Origin: Pseudomonas sp. MRSN 12121
GTDB lineage: Bacteria; Pseudomonadota; Gammaproteobacteria; Pseudomonadales; Pseudomonadaceae
Length of the DNA: 64,000 bases
Assembly: GCF_000931465.1 (NCBI RefSeq)
Contig: NZ_CP010892.1
Location: forward strand, 6,347,388 to 6,411,387
Reading direction: 5' to 3'
Shown piece by piece: positions 51,026 through 60,191 of this stretch. The notes beneath the pieces were generated by a model. It searched no databases. It was given only the letters and a program-made list of their open reading frames with translations, and was not told where the DNA came from. Numbering within the stretch: position 1 is the first letter of the stretch; every line of letters starts with the position of its first letter. Position numbers and translations under genes: made by a program.

Positions 51026-52453
51026 ATGCCCAACCGTGCCGAGCTTGATGCCCACACCGCCCGCTGGCTGCCCTGGGTGGTGGCCATCGCCTTTTTCATG
51101 CAGTCCCTCGACGGGACCATCCTCAATACCGCCCTGCCGGCCATGGCCCGCGACCTGGCGGAAGACCCATTGCGCATGCAGGGCGTGGTCATCGCCTACA
51201 TGCTCACCGTGGCGCTGCTGATCCCGGCTTCGGGCTGGATCGCCGATCGCTTCGGCACCCGCAAGATCTTCTTCGGCGCCATCCTGCTGTTCAGCATCGG
51301 CTCCTTGCTCTGCGCGCTGTCCAACTCCCTGAGCCTGCTGGTCGGCGCCCGGGTGATCCAGGGCCTGGGCGGCGCGCTGATGCTGCCCGTCGGCCGGCTG
51401 GTGGTATTGCGCGCCTATCCCCGCTCGGAACTGGTGCGGATCATGGGCTTCATCACCATTCCCGGGCTGCTCGGCCCGCTGATCGGGCCGACCATGGGCG
51501 GCTGGATGGTGCAGTACCTGACCTGGCACTGGATCTTCCTGATCAACCTGCCGGTGGGCCTCATCGGCTGCTACGCCGTGTGGCGCTTCATTCCCGACCT
51601 GCGCGGCAGCGAGCGCACGCGTTTCGACGGCCTGGGCTTTTTGCTGTTCGGCGCGGCGATGGTGCTGATCACCATCGCCATGGAGGGCCTGGGCGAATTG
51701 CACCTGCCGCACCTGCGGGTGATGTTGCTGCTGTTCGGCGGCCTGGCGTGCCTGGCGGCCTACTGGCTGCGGGCCGGACACATCGACAACCCGCTGTTCG
51801 CGCCCTCGCTGTTCAAGGTGCGGACCTTCGCCGTGGGCATCCTGGGCAATCTGTTCGCCCGGCTCGGCAGCGGTGCCCTGCCGTTCCTGGTGCCCTTGCT
51901 GCTGCAAGTCGCCCTCGGCTATTCGCCGTCCCAGGCCGGGATGAGCATGCTGCCGCTGGCCGCCGCGGCGATGGTCGCCAAATCCATCGCCCGTCCGCTG
52001 ATCGAACGCCTGGGCTACCGCATCGTCCTCACCGGCAACACCCTGGCCCTGGGCATCATGCTCGCCAGCATGGGCCTGGTCACCGAACAGACGCCCTACC
52101 CGCTGCTGCTGGGCATGCTGGCGGTGCTGGGGGCGATCAACTCGTTGCAGTTCACGGCGATGAACACCGTGACCCTGATCGACCTCGACGACGCTGCCGC
52201 CAGCAGCGGCAACGGCCTGCTGTCGGTGGTCGCGCAACTGTCCCTGAGCCTCGGGGTGGCCTGCGCCGGCGCGCTGCTCGGCGGCTTTACCGCCGAGGTC
52301 GGCAACGATGGGGTGAGCACCGTGCTCGGCGCCTTCCAGCTGACCTTCCTCACGGTGGGCATCATGGCCATGCTGGCGGCGGCGATCTTCCTCCAGCTGT
52401 CGCCCAGGGACGGCCGGAGGACGCAAAAGGTCCAGGAACATATCGAGCATTGA
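51026..52453 (+). CDS. mdtD: MFS multidrug exporter, MdtD-like (DHA2 group)
   Basis: 475-aa proton-driven exporter with about 14 membrane helices: WLPWVVAIAFFMQSLDGTILNTALPAMARDL (motif D1-like), GWIADRFGTRKIFFGAI (motif A), and GLGGALMLPVGRLVVLRAYPRSELVRIMGFITIPGLLGPLIGPTMGG (motif C). Length and N-terminal sequence match MdtD. No RND partner (mdtABC) is adjacent, so it stands alone. RBS AAAGAG precedes the ATG. Confidence 0.9.
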   Translation: MPNRAELDAHTARWLPWVVAIAFFMQSLDGTILNTALPAMARDLAEDPLRMQGVVIAYMLTVALLIPASGWIADRFGTRKIFFGAILLFSIGSLLCALSNSLSLLVGARVIQGLGGALMLPVGRLVVLRAYPRSELVRIMGFITIPGLLGPLIGPTMGGWMVQYLTWHWIFLINLPVGLIGCYAVWRFIPDLRGSERTRFDGLGFLLFGAAMVLITIAMEGLGELHLPHLRVMLLLFGGLACLAAYWLRAGHIDNPLFAPSLFKVRTFAVGILGNLFARLGSGALPFLVPLLLQVALGYSPSQAGMSMLPLAAAAMVAKSIARPLIERLGYRIVLTGNTLALGIMLASMGLVTEQTPYPLLLGMLAVLGAINSLQFTAMNTVTLIDLDDAAASSGNGLLSVVAQLSLSLGVACAGALLGGFTAEVGNDGVSTVLGAFQLTFLTVGIMAMLAAAIFLQLSPRDGRRTQKVQEHIEH

Positions 52454-52465
52454 CCTCACAACGCC

Positions 52466-52557
52466 TGTAGGAGCGAAGCTTGCTCGCGATAGCGCCCGGT
52501 CAGTCAATGCAGATGTCGACTGGCGAATCGCTATCGCGAGCAAGCTTCGCTCCTACA
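52466..52557. repeat. REP inverted pair
   Basis: CTGTAGGAGCGAAGCTTGCTC faces CTATCGCGAGCAAGCTTCGCTC, between the MdtD-like and dbpA genes. Confidence 0.87.
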
Positions 52558-52682
52558 TGGGGGTGGTGCATTGGGGTGGGGCATGGGGACGTGAGCTTTC
52601 TGGCTACTTTTCGTCCAGAAATTGCAGGCAGGGGCAGCGGGACTGATACACTGCGCGACATTTTGTTTTGCAGGCCCGTCCC

Positions 52683-54068
<1,386 letters not shown>

Positions 54069-54078
54069 TACCCCCCCT

Positions 54079-54168
54079 TGTAGGAGCGAGGCTTGCCCGC
54101 GATAGCGTCCGAACAGCCGACATCGAGGCTGAAGCTGATGCCGTCATCGCGAGCAAGCTCGCTCCTAA
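54079..54168. repeat. REP inverted pair after dbpA
   Basis: TTGTAGGAGCGAGGCTTGCC faces CATCGCGAGCAAGCTCGCTCC. Confidence 0.87.
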
Positions 54169-54192
54169 CAAATATCGTGTGAGGACATCGTT

Positions 54193-55371
54193 TTGCGCTC
54201 TACCGAAGTCGTGATCATTGGCGCTGGCGCCGCAGGTTTGATGTGCGCGCTGACCGCGGCCGGCCGTGGCCGCCAGGTCATGCTGCTGGACCACGCCAAC
54301 AAGGCCGGCAAGAAGATCCTCATGTCCGGCGGCGGGCGCTGCAACTTCACCAACATGTACACCGAGCCCGGCAACTTCCTCTCGCAGAACCCGCACTTCT
54401 GCAAGTCGGCGCTGGCCCGCTACACCCAGTGGGACTTCATCGGCCTGGTGGCCAAGCACGGCGTGCCGTACCACGAGAAGAAGCTCGGCCAGCTGTTCTG
54501 CGACAACAAGTCCAGCGACATCCTCGGCATGCTGCTCGACGAGTGCGAGCAGGTCGGCGTGCAACTGCACCTGGATACCTCGATCCAGCAGATCGAGAAG
54601 CTCGACGCCGGCTACCTGCTGGAGACCACCCTCGGCCAGCTCCGCTGCGAGTCGCTGGTGATCGCCACCGGCGGCCTGTCGATCCCGACCCTGGGCGCCA
54701 CCGGCTTCGGCTACCAGGTGGCCAGGCAGTTCGGCCATGAACTGTTGCCGACCCGCGCCGGGCTGGTGCCGTTCACCATCACCGACCAGCTCAAGGAGCT
54801 GTGCGGCGAGTTGTCCGGCACCTCGGTGGATTGCCTGGTGAGCTGCAACGACATGAGTTTTCGCGAGAACATCCTGTTCACCCACCGCGGCCTGAGCGGC
54901 CCGGCGATCCTGCAGATTTCCTCGTACTGGCAGCCCGGCGACACAGTCGAGATCAACCTGCTGCCGGACCACGACGTGCCGCACTGGCTGCAACAGCAGC
55001 AGGCCGAGCGCCCCAACAGCGAGCTGAAAACCCTGCTTGGGGAAATCTTCACCAAGAAGATGGCGGGCCTGCTGGCCGACAGCTGGTTCGTTTCCAAGCC
55101 GATGAAGCAGTACACCCACGCCGAGCTGGCGGAGATCGCCAGCAAGCTGGCCAGCTGGCAACTGGTGCCCGCCGGCACCGAGGGCTATCGCACCGCCGAG
55201 GTGACCCTGGGCGGCGTCGACACCCGCGAGGTGTCGTCCAAGACCATGGAATCGCTGAAGAGCCCGGGGCTGTATTTCATCGGCGAAGTGCTGGACGTCA
55301 GCGGCCACCTGGGCGGCTTCAATTTCCAGTGGGCCTGGGCTTCCGGCTACGCGGCCGCGCAGTACGTCTGA
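54193..55371 (+). CDS. HI0933/YhiN-family FAD-dependent oxidoreductase
   Basis: 392-aa flavoprotein: STEVVIIGAGAAGLMCALTAAGRGRQVMLLDHANKAGKKILMSGGGRCNFTN is the classic HI0933/BaiN-like N-terminus. ATGGLSIPTLGATGFGYQVARQFGH and the end GEVLDVSGHLGGFNFQWAWASGYAAAQYV are also conserved. The probable start is TTG 54193, eight bases after GAGG; no ATG or GTG is better placed. The physiological substrate is unknown for most members. Confidence 0.92.
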   Translation: MRSTEVVIIGAGAAGLMCALTAAGRGRQVMLLDHANKAGKKILMSGGGRCNFTNMYTEPGNFLSQNPHFCKSALARYTQWDFIGLVAKHGVPYHEKKLGQLFCDNKSSDILGMLLDECEQVGVQLHLDTSIQQIEKLDAGYLLETTLGQLRCESLVIATGGLSIPTLGATGFGYQVARQFGHELLPTRAGLVPFTITDQLKELCGELSGTSVDCLVSCNDMSFRENILFTHRGLSGPAILQISSYWQPGDTVEINLLPDHDVPHWLQQQQAERPNSELKTLLGEIFTKKMAGLLADSWFVSKPMKQYTHAELAEIASKLASWQLVPAGTEGYRTAEVTLGGVDTREVSSKTMESLKSPGLYFIGEVLDVSGHLGGFNFQWAWASGYAAAQYV

Positions 55372-55385
55372 GGCAGATCCATACC

Positions 55386-55485
55386 TGTAGGAGCGAGCTT
55401 GCTCGCGATGGAGCCAAGAACGCCGCGGGTATCAGACGCTCCGCGTTATCGTTGACGACCTTCGCGAGCAAGCTCGCTCCTACAG
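55386..55485. repeat. REP inverted pair
   Basis: CTGTAGGAGCGAGCTTGCTCG faces TTCGCGAGCAAGCTCGCTCC, in the 235-bp spacer before yccS. The rest of that spacer shows no gene. Confidence 0.87.
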
Positions 55486-55606
55486 ATTCGTGAGCCGCCC
55501 TCTGTCATCAAGGAACAGAATTTGCTGGCGGATGTGACGACCCCATTGCGCGGTCGTCAATACTGGCTCAATTTAGCGGCATCGCCCCGGAAGGCCTTCC
55601 CTCTTC

Positions 55607-57799
55607 ATGTCATCGACCACCTTTCGCCAGTCCCTGCGGCGCCTCTGGGCGCTGGATAAATTCAGCTACAGCGTGCGGGTATTCATCGCCCTGACCGGCA
55701 GCATGGCGCTGTGCTGGTACCAGGACGAAATGACCCTGCTGATCCCGCTGTTCCTGGGGATCATCGCCAGCGCCCTGGCCGAGACCGACGACAGCTGGCA
55801 GGGCCGGATCAACGCCCTGGCGGTGACCCTGGTGTGCTTCAGCGTCGCCGCCCTCTCCGTCGAACTGCTGTTCCCCTACCCCTGGATCTTCGTCGGCGCC
55901 CTGGCCCTGGCCAGCTTTGGCCTGACCATGCTCGGCGCGCTGGGCGAACGTTACGGGGCGATTGCCTCGGCGACCCTGATCCTCTCGGTCTACACCATGA
56001 TCGGCGTGGACCAGCGCGGCGGCGCGGTGACCAATTTCTGGCACGAACCGCTGCTGCTGGTAGCCGGCGCCGCCTGGTACGGCCTGCTGTCGGTGCTCTG
56101 GCAGGCGATGTTTTCCAACCAGCCGGTGCAGCAGAGCCTGGCGCGCCTGTTCCGCGAACTGGGCTATTACCTCAAGCTCAAGTCGTCGCTGTTCGAGCCG
56201 ATCCGCCAGCTGGACGTGGAAGCCCGACGCCTGGAACTGGCCCAGCAAAATGGCAAGGTGGTGGCGGCGCTCAATACCGCGAAGGAGATCATCCTGCACC
56301 GGGTCGGCAACGGCCGGCCAGGCTCGAAAGTCAGCCGCTACCTGAAGCTGTATTTCCTCGCCCAGGACATCCACGAGCGCGCCAGCTCCTCCCACTACCC
56401 CTACAACGCCCTGACCGATGCGTTCTTCCACAGCGACGTGCTGTTCCGCTGCCAGCGCCTGCTGCGCCAGCAAGGCAAGGCCTGCCGCGCCCTGGGCGAA
56501 TCCATCCAGCTGCGCCAGCCGTTCGTCTACGACGCCAGCTTCGCCGAGGCCCTGAGCGACCTGCACGCCTCCCTGGAACACCTGCGCATCCAGAGCAACC
56601 CGGCCTGGCGCGGGCTGCTGCGTTCCCTGCGGGCGCTGGCCGCCAACCTGGGCACCCTCGACCGCCTGCTCAGCGACGCCAGCAATCCCGACGCCCTGGC
56701 CGACGCCACCGACAGCAGCCTGCTGGACCGTTCGCCGCGCAACCTCAAGGACGTCTGGAGCCGCCTGCGCACCCAGCTGACGCCGACCTCGCTGCTGTTC
56801 CGCCACGCCCTGCGCCTGCCCCTGGCGCTCACCGTCGGCTACGCCATGGTGCATTTGATCCACCCGTCCCAGGGGTACTGGATCATCCTCACCACCCTGT
56901 TCGTCTGCCAGCCGAACTACGGCGCCACGCGGCGCAAGCTGGGCCAGCGGATCATCGGCACCGCCATCGGCCTGGTGGTCGCGTGGGCGCTGTTCGACCT
57001 GTTCCCCAGCCCGCTGGTGCAGTCGCTGTTCGCCATCGCCGCCGGGGTGGTGTTCTTCACCAACCGCACCACCCGCTACACCCTGGCCACGGCCGCCATC
57101 ACCATCATGGTGCTGTTCTGCTTCAACCAGGTGGGCGACGGCTACGGGCTGTTGCTGCCGCGCCTGTTCGATACCCTGCTGGGCAGCCTGATCGCCGGCC
57201 TGGCGGTGTTCCTGTTCCTGCCGGACTGGCAGGGCCGGCGCCTGAACAAGGTGCTGGCCAATACCCTGACCTGCAACAGCATCTACCTGCGGCAGATCAT
57301 GCAGCAGTACGCGGCCGGCAAGAGCGACGACCTGGCTTACCGCCTGGCCCGACGCAACGCCCACAACGCCGACGCGGCGCTGTCCACCACCCTGGCCAAC
57401 ATGCTGATGGAGCCCGGGCATTTCCGTAAGGAAGCGGATGTCGGCTTCCGTTTCCTGGTGCTGTCGCACACCCTGCTCAGCTACCTCTCCGGCCTGGGCG
57501 CGCACCGGGAAACCCAACTGCCGGCGGAAGTCCGCGAACAGCTGATCGACGGCGCGGGCGTCAGCCTGGCCAACAGCATCGACGAAATCGCCCAGGGGCT
57601 GGCGAGCAAGCAGCCGGTGGCCATCCAGAGCGATGCCGAGGAAGCGCTGGCCAACGAGCTGGAACAGATGCCGGACGAGATCGACGAAGGCCAGCGCCTG
57701 GTGCAGACCCAGCTCGCGCTGATCTGCCGCCAGCTGGGGCCGTTGCGGACCCTGGCGGCGCACCTGATCAAGGACGCCGGCGAAACGCAGGCGGTCTGA
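55607..57799 (+). CDS. yccS: YccS-family inner membrane protein (FUSC-like)
   Basis: 730-aa protein with two hydrophobic blocks of about six helices each (residues 20-180 and 400-530) separated by a soluble helical domain, and a C-terminal soluble tail. This is the arrangement of YccS/YhfK proteins related to aromatic acid exporters of the fusaric-acid-resistance group. Landmarks: LWALDKFSYSVRVFIALTGSMALCWYQDE, PSQGYWIILTTLFVCQPNYGATRRKLGQRIIGTAIGLVV and LFLPDWQGRRLNKVLANTL. Transport substrate unknown. Confidence 0.9.
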   Translation: MSSTTFRQSLRRLWALDKFSYSVRVFIALTGSMALCWYQDEMTLLIPLFLGIIASALAETDDSWQGRINALAVTLVCFSVAALSVELLFPYPWIFVGALALASFGLTMLGALGERYGAIASATLILSVYTMIGVDQRGGAVTNFWHEPLLLVAGAAWYGLLSVLWQAMFSNQPVQQSLARLFRELGYYLKLKSSLFEPIRQLDVEARRLELAQQNGKVVAALNTAKEIILHRVGNGRPGSKVSRYLKLYFLAQDIHERASSSHYPYNALTDAFFHSDVLFRCQRLLRQQGKACRALGESIQLRQPFVYDASFAEALSDLHASLEHLRIQSNPAWRGLLRSLRALAANLGTLDRLLSDASNPDALADATDSSLLDRSPRNLKDVWSRLRTQLTPTSLLFRHALRLPLALTVGYAMVHLIHPSQGYWIILTTLFVCQPNYGATRRKLGQRIIGTAIGLVVAWALFDLFPSPLVQSLFAIAAGVVFFTNRTTRYTLATAAITIMVLFCFNQVGDGYGLLLPRLFDTLLGSLIAGLAVFLFLPDWQGRRLNKVLANTLTCNSIYLRQIMQQYAAGKSDDLAYRLARRNAHNADAALSTTLANMLMEPGHFRKEADVGFRFLVLSHTLLSYLSGLGAHRETQLPAEVREQLIDGAGVSLANSIDEIAQGLASKQPVAIQSDAEEALANELEQMPDEIDEGQRLVQTQLALICRQLGPLRTLAAHLIKDAGETQAV

Positions 57800-57826
57800 A
57801 GGCCCGGCCGCCGCCCGCGGTGCGGC

Positions 57827-58564
57827 TCACATCCCGTGCTGGCGCAACAGGCGGTCGTAGCTGCCGTCGGCCTTCATGGCCTCGATCGCCTGGTCGAACT
57901 TCGCCACGATCTGCGCATGCTCGGGGTTCTTCAGGCTGACCAGGATGTGCAGGCCGTTTTCGCTCAGGGAATTGGGCACGAACTCCACGGCATTGCGCAC
58001 CCGCGGCGACTCCCGCGCCAGGTAATAGCGGGCGACGTATTCGTCCTCCAGGGTCAGCTTGACCCGGTCGGCCGCGAGCATGCGTACCGCCATCGCGAAG
58101 TTGTGCACCGGGACTTTCTGCAGGTCCGGGTCACCGTCGAAATCGGGGGCATAGGCATAACCGCGCACCACCGCGATGGGGTACTGGTGCAACTGCTGGA
58201 GGTTGCTGTATTCGATGGGCATGTCCTTGCGCCGCAGGAAGCGCACCCGGTTGACCAGGTACTCCGCGGAGAACTGCCCGAGCCGGGTGCGTTCCTCGTT
58301 GAACCAGGCATTCACCAGTACGTCGTAACGCCCTTCGCCGACGCCCAGCAGCGCGCGTGCCCACGGCACCTGCTCGAACTCGCTGGCATAGCCGGCCCGC
58401 GCCAGGGCGGTGCTGACGATATCGGTGGCCAGCCCGCCATTGACCAGCGTCGCATCCGTGAAAGGCGGCCAGATATCGGCTACCAATCGCAATTTTTCCG
58501 CATAAGCGCTCTGGCCCAGCAACAGCAATCCGATCAAAGCAAAAGCTCGATGCAGTCGCGGCAT
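57827..58564 (-). CDS. periplasmic substrate-binding protein (SBP family 3)
   Basis: 245 aa with signal peptide MPRLHRAFALIGLLLLGQSAYA, then EKLRLVADIWPPFTDATLVNGGLATDIVSTALARAGYASEFEQVPWARALLGVGEGRYDVLVNAWFNEERTRLGQFSAEYL. This is the amino-acid-type family 3 fold (as in many orphan solute-binding proteins of pseudomonads). It has no ABC permease neighbour. It may be a stand-alone sensor or transport component. Ligand unknown. Confidence 0.88.
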   Translation of the reverse strand: MPRLHRAFALIGLLLLGQSAYAEKLRLVADIWPPFTDATLVNGGLATDIVSTALARAGYASEFEQVPWARALLGVGEGRYDVLVNAWFNEERTRLGQFSAEYLVNRVRFLRRKDMPIEYSNLQQLHQYPIAVVRGYAYAPDFDGDPDLQKVPVHNFAMAVRMLAADRVKLTLEDEYVARYYLARESPRVRNAVEFVPNSLSENGLHILVSLKNPEHAQIVAKFDQAIEAMKADGSYDRLLRQHGM

Positions 58565-58837
58565 GCTAAAAGATCCTTAGCGGGCGGAAAGCCCTGCGTG
58601 TTTTTTTGCCCAAACTCGCGGATCGACGGCCGGTGGACGGCCACGACCCAGGTCCTAACAGTAGCTCATGGGAGCCACTGCACAGCGCTCTCCCGCAGAT
58701 TACACAAAGAAGACAGCGATGAATCATCGCAATGATGGCATTTTGACCTACCTCACAGAAACGCGACTCGAGTGCAGGCAAGACAAGTTCCGGCCAGGCA
58801 CTTAACATCTGCCGACGATTTTGAAAGGAATGAAACG

Positions 58838-59290
58838 ATGACGATCGAATGGGTCTGCAAACACCACACCGACCTGGGCAAGGAGCAGTTGTACGCCATC
58901 CTGCAGTTGCGCACCGAGGTGTTCGTGGTCGAGCAGAAATGCGCCTACCAGGAAGTCGATGGCCAGGACCTGGAAGGCGACACCTGCCACCTGATGGCCT
59001 GGGACGATGATCGGCTGCTGGCCTACCTGCGCCTGCTCGACCCGACCTCCCAGGGCGGCGACGTGGTGATTGGCCGTGTGGTCATCGCCCCCTCGGCCCG
59101 TGGTCGTGGGCTGGGGCACGAGTTGATGGAGCACGCCCTGCAACAGGCGCAGAAACACTGGCCGCAGACGCCGATCTACCTGTCGGCCCAGGCCCACCTG
59201 CAGGGGTATTACGGGCGTTACGGCTTCAAGGTCGTGGGCGAGGAATACCTGGAAGACGATATCCCCCACATCGGCATGCGCCGGGACTGA
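58838..59290 (+). CDS. elaA: ElaA-like GNAT acetyltransferase
   Basis: 150 aa: MTIEWVCKHHTDLGKEQLYAILQLRTEVFVVEQKCAYQEVDGQDLEGDTCHL is the ElaA N-terminus (LRxxVFVVEQxCxYQExDGxD). The acetyl-CoA motif is VVIAPSARGRGLGHELMEHAL. The tail YLSAQAHLQGYYGRYGFKVVGEEYLEDDIPHIGMRR is conserved. Substrate unknown. RBS AAAGGAATGAAACG precedes the ATG. Confidence 0.95.
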   Translation: MTIEWVCKHHTDLGKEQLYAILQLRTEVFVVEQKCAYQEVDGQDLEGDTCHLMAWDDDRLLAYLRLLDPTSQGGDVVIGRVVIAPSARGRGLGHELMEHALQQAQKHWPQTPIYLSAQAHLQGYYGRYGFKVVGEEYLEDDIPHIGMRRD

Positions 59291-59325
59291 TATCGCTATC
59301 CGATCGAGCGGCCGCCACAGATCCC

Positions 59326-59622
59326 TCAGGGATACTCCAGCACCGCCTTGATCCGCGCCAGGTTCGCCTCGATCCAGCCCTTGTCGATCGCGCCCCAGCT
59401 CTTGATCCGATAGCTGCCGGCGTGATTGCGCGCGCCGTCCTGCTGCTCGAACTCGCAGACGATATCCAGGTCCGCCAGGGCGACGATGGTGTCCTGCGCC
59501 GTACGCCGCGGCATGCCGGTCGCCTCGGTCAGCGCCGGGACGCTGGCGGCCAGGCCGCTGTCGATCAGGTAGGCCACATACAGCCGGCGGTAAAAACTGC
59601 TCTTGGTCTTGCTCACGTCCAT
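59326..59622 (-). CDS. small winged-helix DNA-binding protein
   Basis: 98 aa: MDVSKTKSSFYRRLYVAYLIDSGLAASVPALTEATGMPRRTAQDTIVALADLDIVCEFEQQ...GSYRIKSWGAIDKGWI. The ALTEATGMPRRTAQDTIVALADL helix-turn-helix looks DNA-binding. It lies immediately upstream of the ygjP-like gene, convergent with elaA, so it may regulate a neighbour or be part of that unit. Target unknown. Confidence 0.8.
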   Translation of the reverse strand: MDVSKTKSSFYRRLYVAYLIDSGLAASVPALTEATGMPRRTAQDTIVALADLDIVCEFEQQDGARNHAGSYRIKSWGAIDKGWIEANLARIKAVLEYP

Positions 59623-59644
59623 CGCCCGCTCCTTGTGCCCGGGG

Positions 59645-60148
59645 TCAGTCGGACCCGGCTTGCAGATCGCGCCAGGTCAGGTAGACCCGCAAGTCGAATT
59701 CCAGTTGGTGATAGCCCGGCAGCATGTGCTCGCAGAGCTTGTAGAACGCCTTGTTGTGCTCGCTTTCCTTGAAGTGCGCCAACTCGTGGACGACGATCAT
59801 GCGCAGGAATTCCGGCGCTGCCTCCTTGAAGAGCGAAGCGATGCGGATTTCCTTCTTGGCCTTGAGCTTGCCGCCCTGCACCCGCGAGATCGTGGTGTGC
59901 AACCCCAGGGCGCGGTGCGTCAGGTCCAGCCGGTTGTCGAACAGCACCTTGTCGATGGCCGGGGCGTTACGCAGGTATTCCTGCTTGAGCTCCAGGGCAT
60001 AGCCATACAGCGCCTTGTCGCTCTGCACCGCGTGCCGGCCGGGGTAACGCTGGCTCAGGTAGTCGCCCAGGCGACCTTGCGCGATCAGCTGGCGCACCTG
60101 ATCTTGCAGGGTCGCGGGGTAGGCCTGGAGGTATTTCAACGCGGTCAT
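59645..60148 (-). CDS. YgjP-like (DUF45/SprT-type) metallopeptidase
   Basis: 167-aa zinc metallopeptidase homologue with the motif VVHELAHFKESEHNKAFYKLCEHMLPGYHQLEFDLRVYL (HExxH, then the downstream His region). The upstream segment LTHRALGLHTTISRVQGGKLKAKKEIRIASLF is typical of YgjP/DUF45. No signal peptide. Substrate unknown. Co-directional with the small winged-helix gene 22 bp downstream. Confidence 0.9.
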   Translation of the reverse strand: MTALKYLQAYPATLQDQVRQLIAQGRLGDYLSQRYPGRHAVQSDKALYGYALELKQEYLRNAPAIDKVLFDNRLDLTHRALGLHTTISRVQGGKLKAKKEIRIASLFKEAAPEFLRMIVVHELAHFKESEHNKAFYKLCEHMLPGYHQLEFDLRVYLTWRDLQAGSD

Positions 60149-60191
60149 GGGGCGGCAACGCAGTCACGAAAAGGCCGCCAGTGTAGCGAAT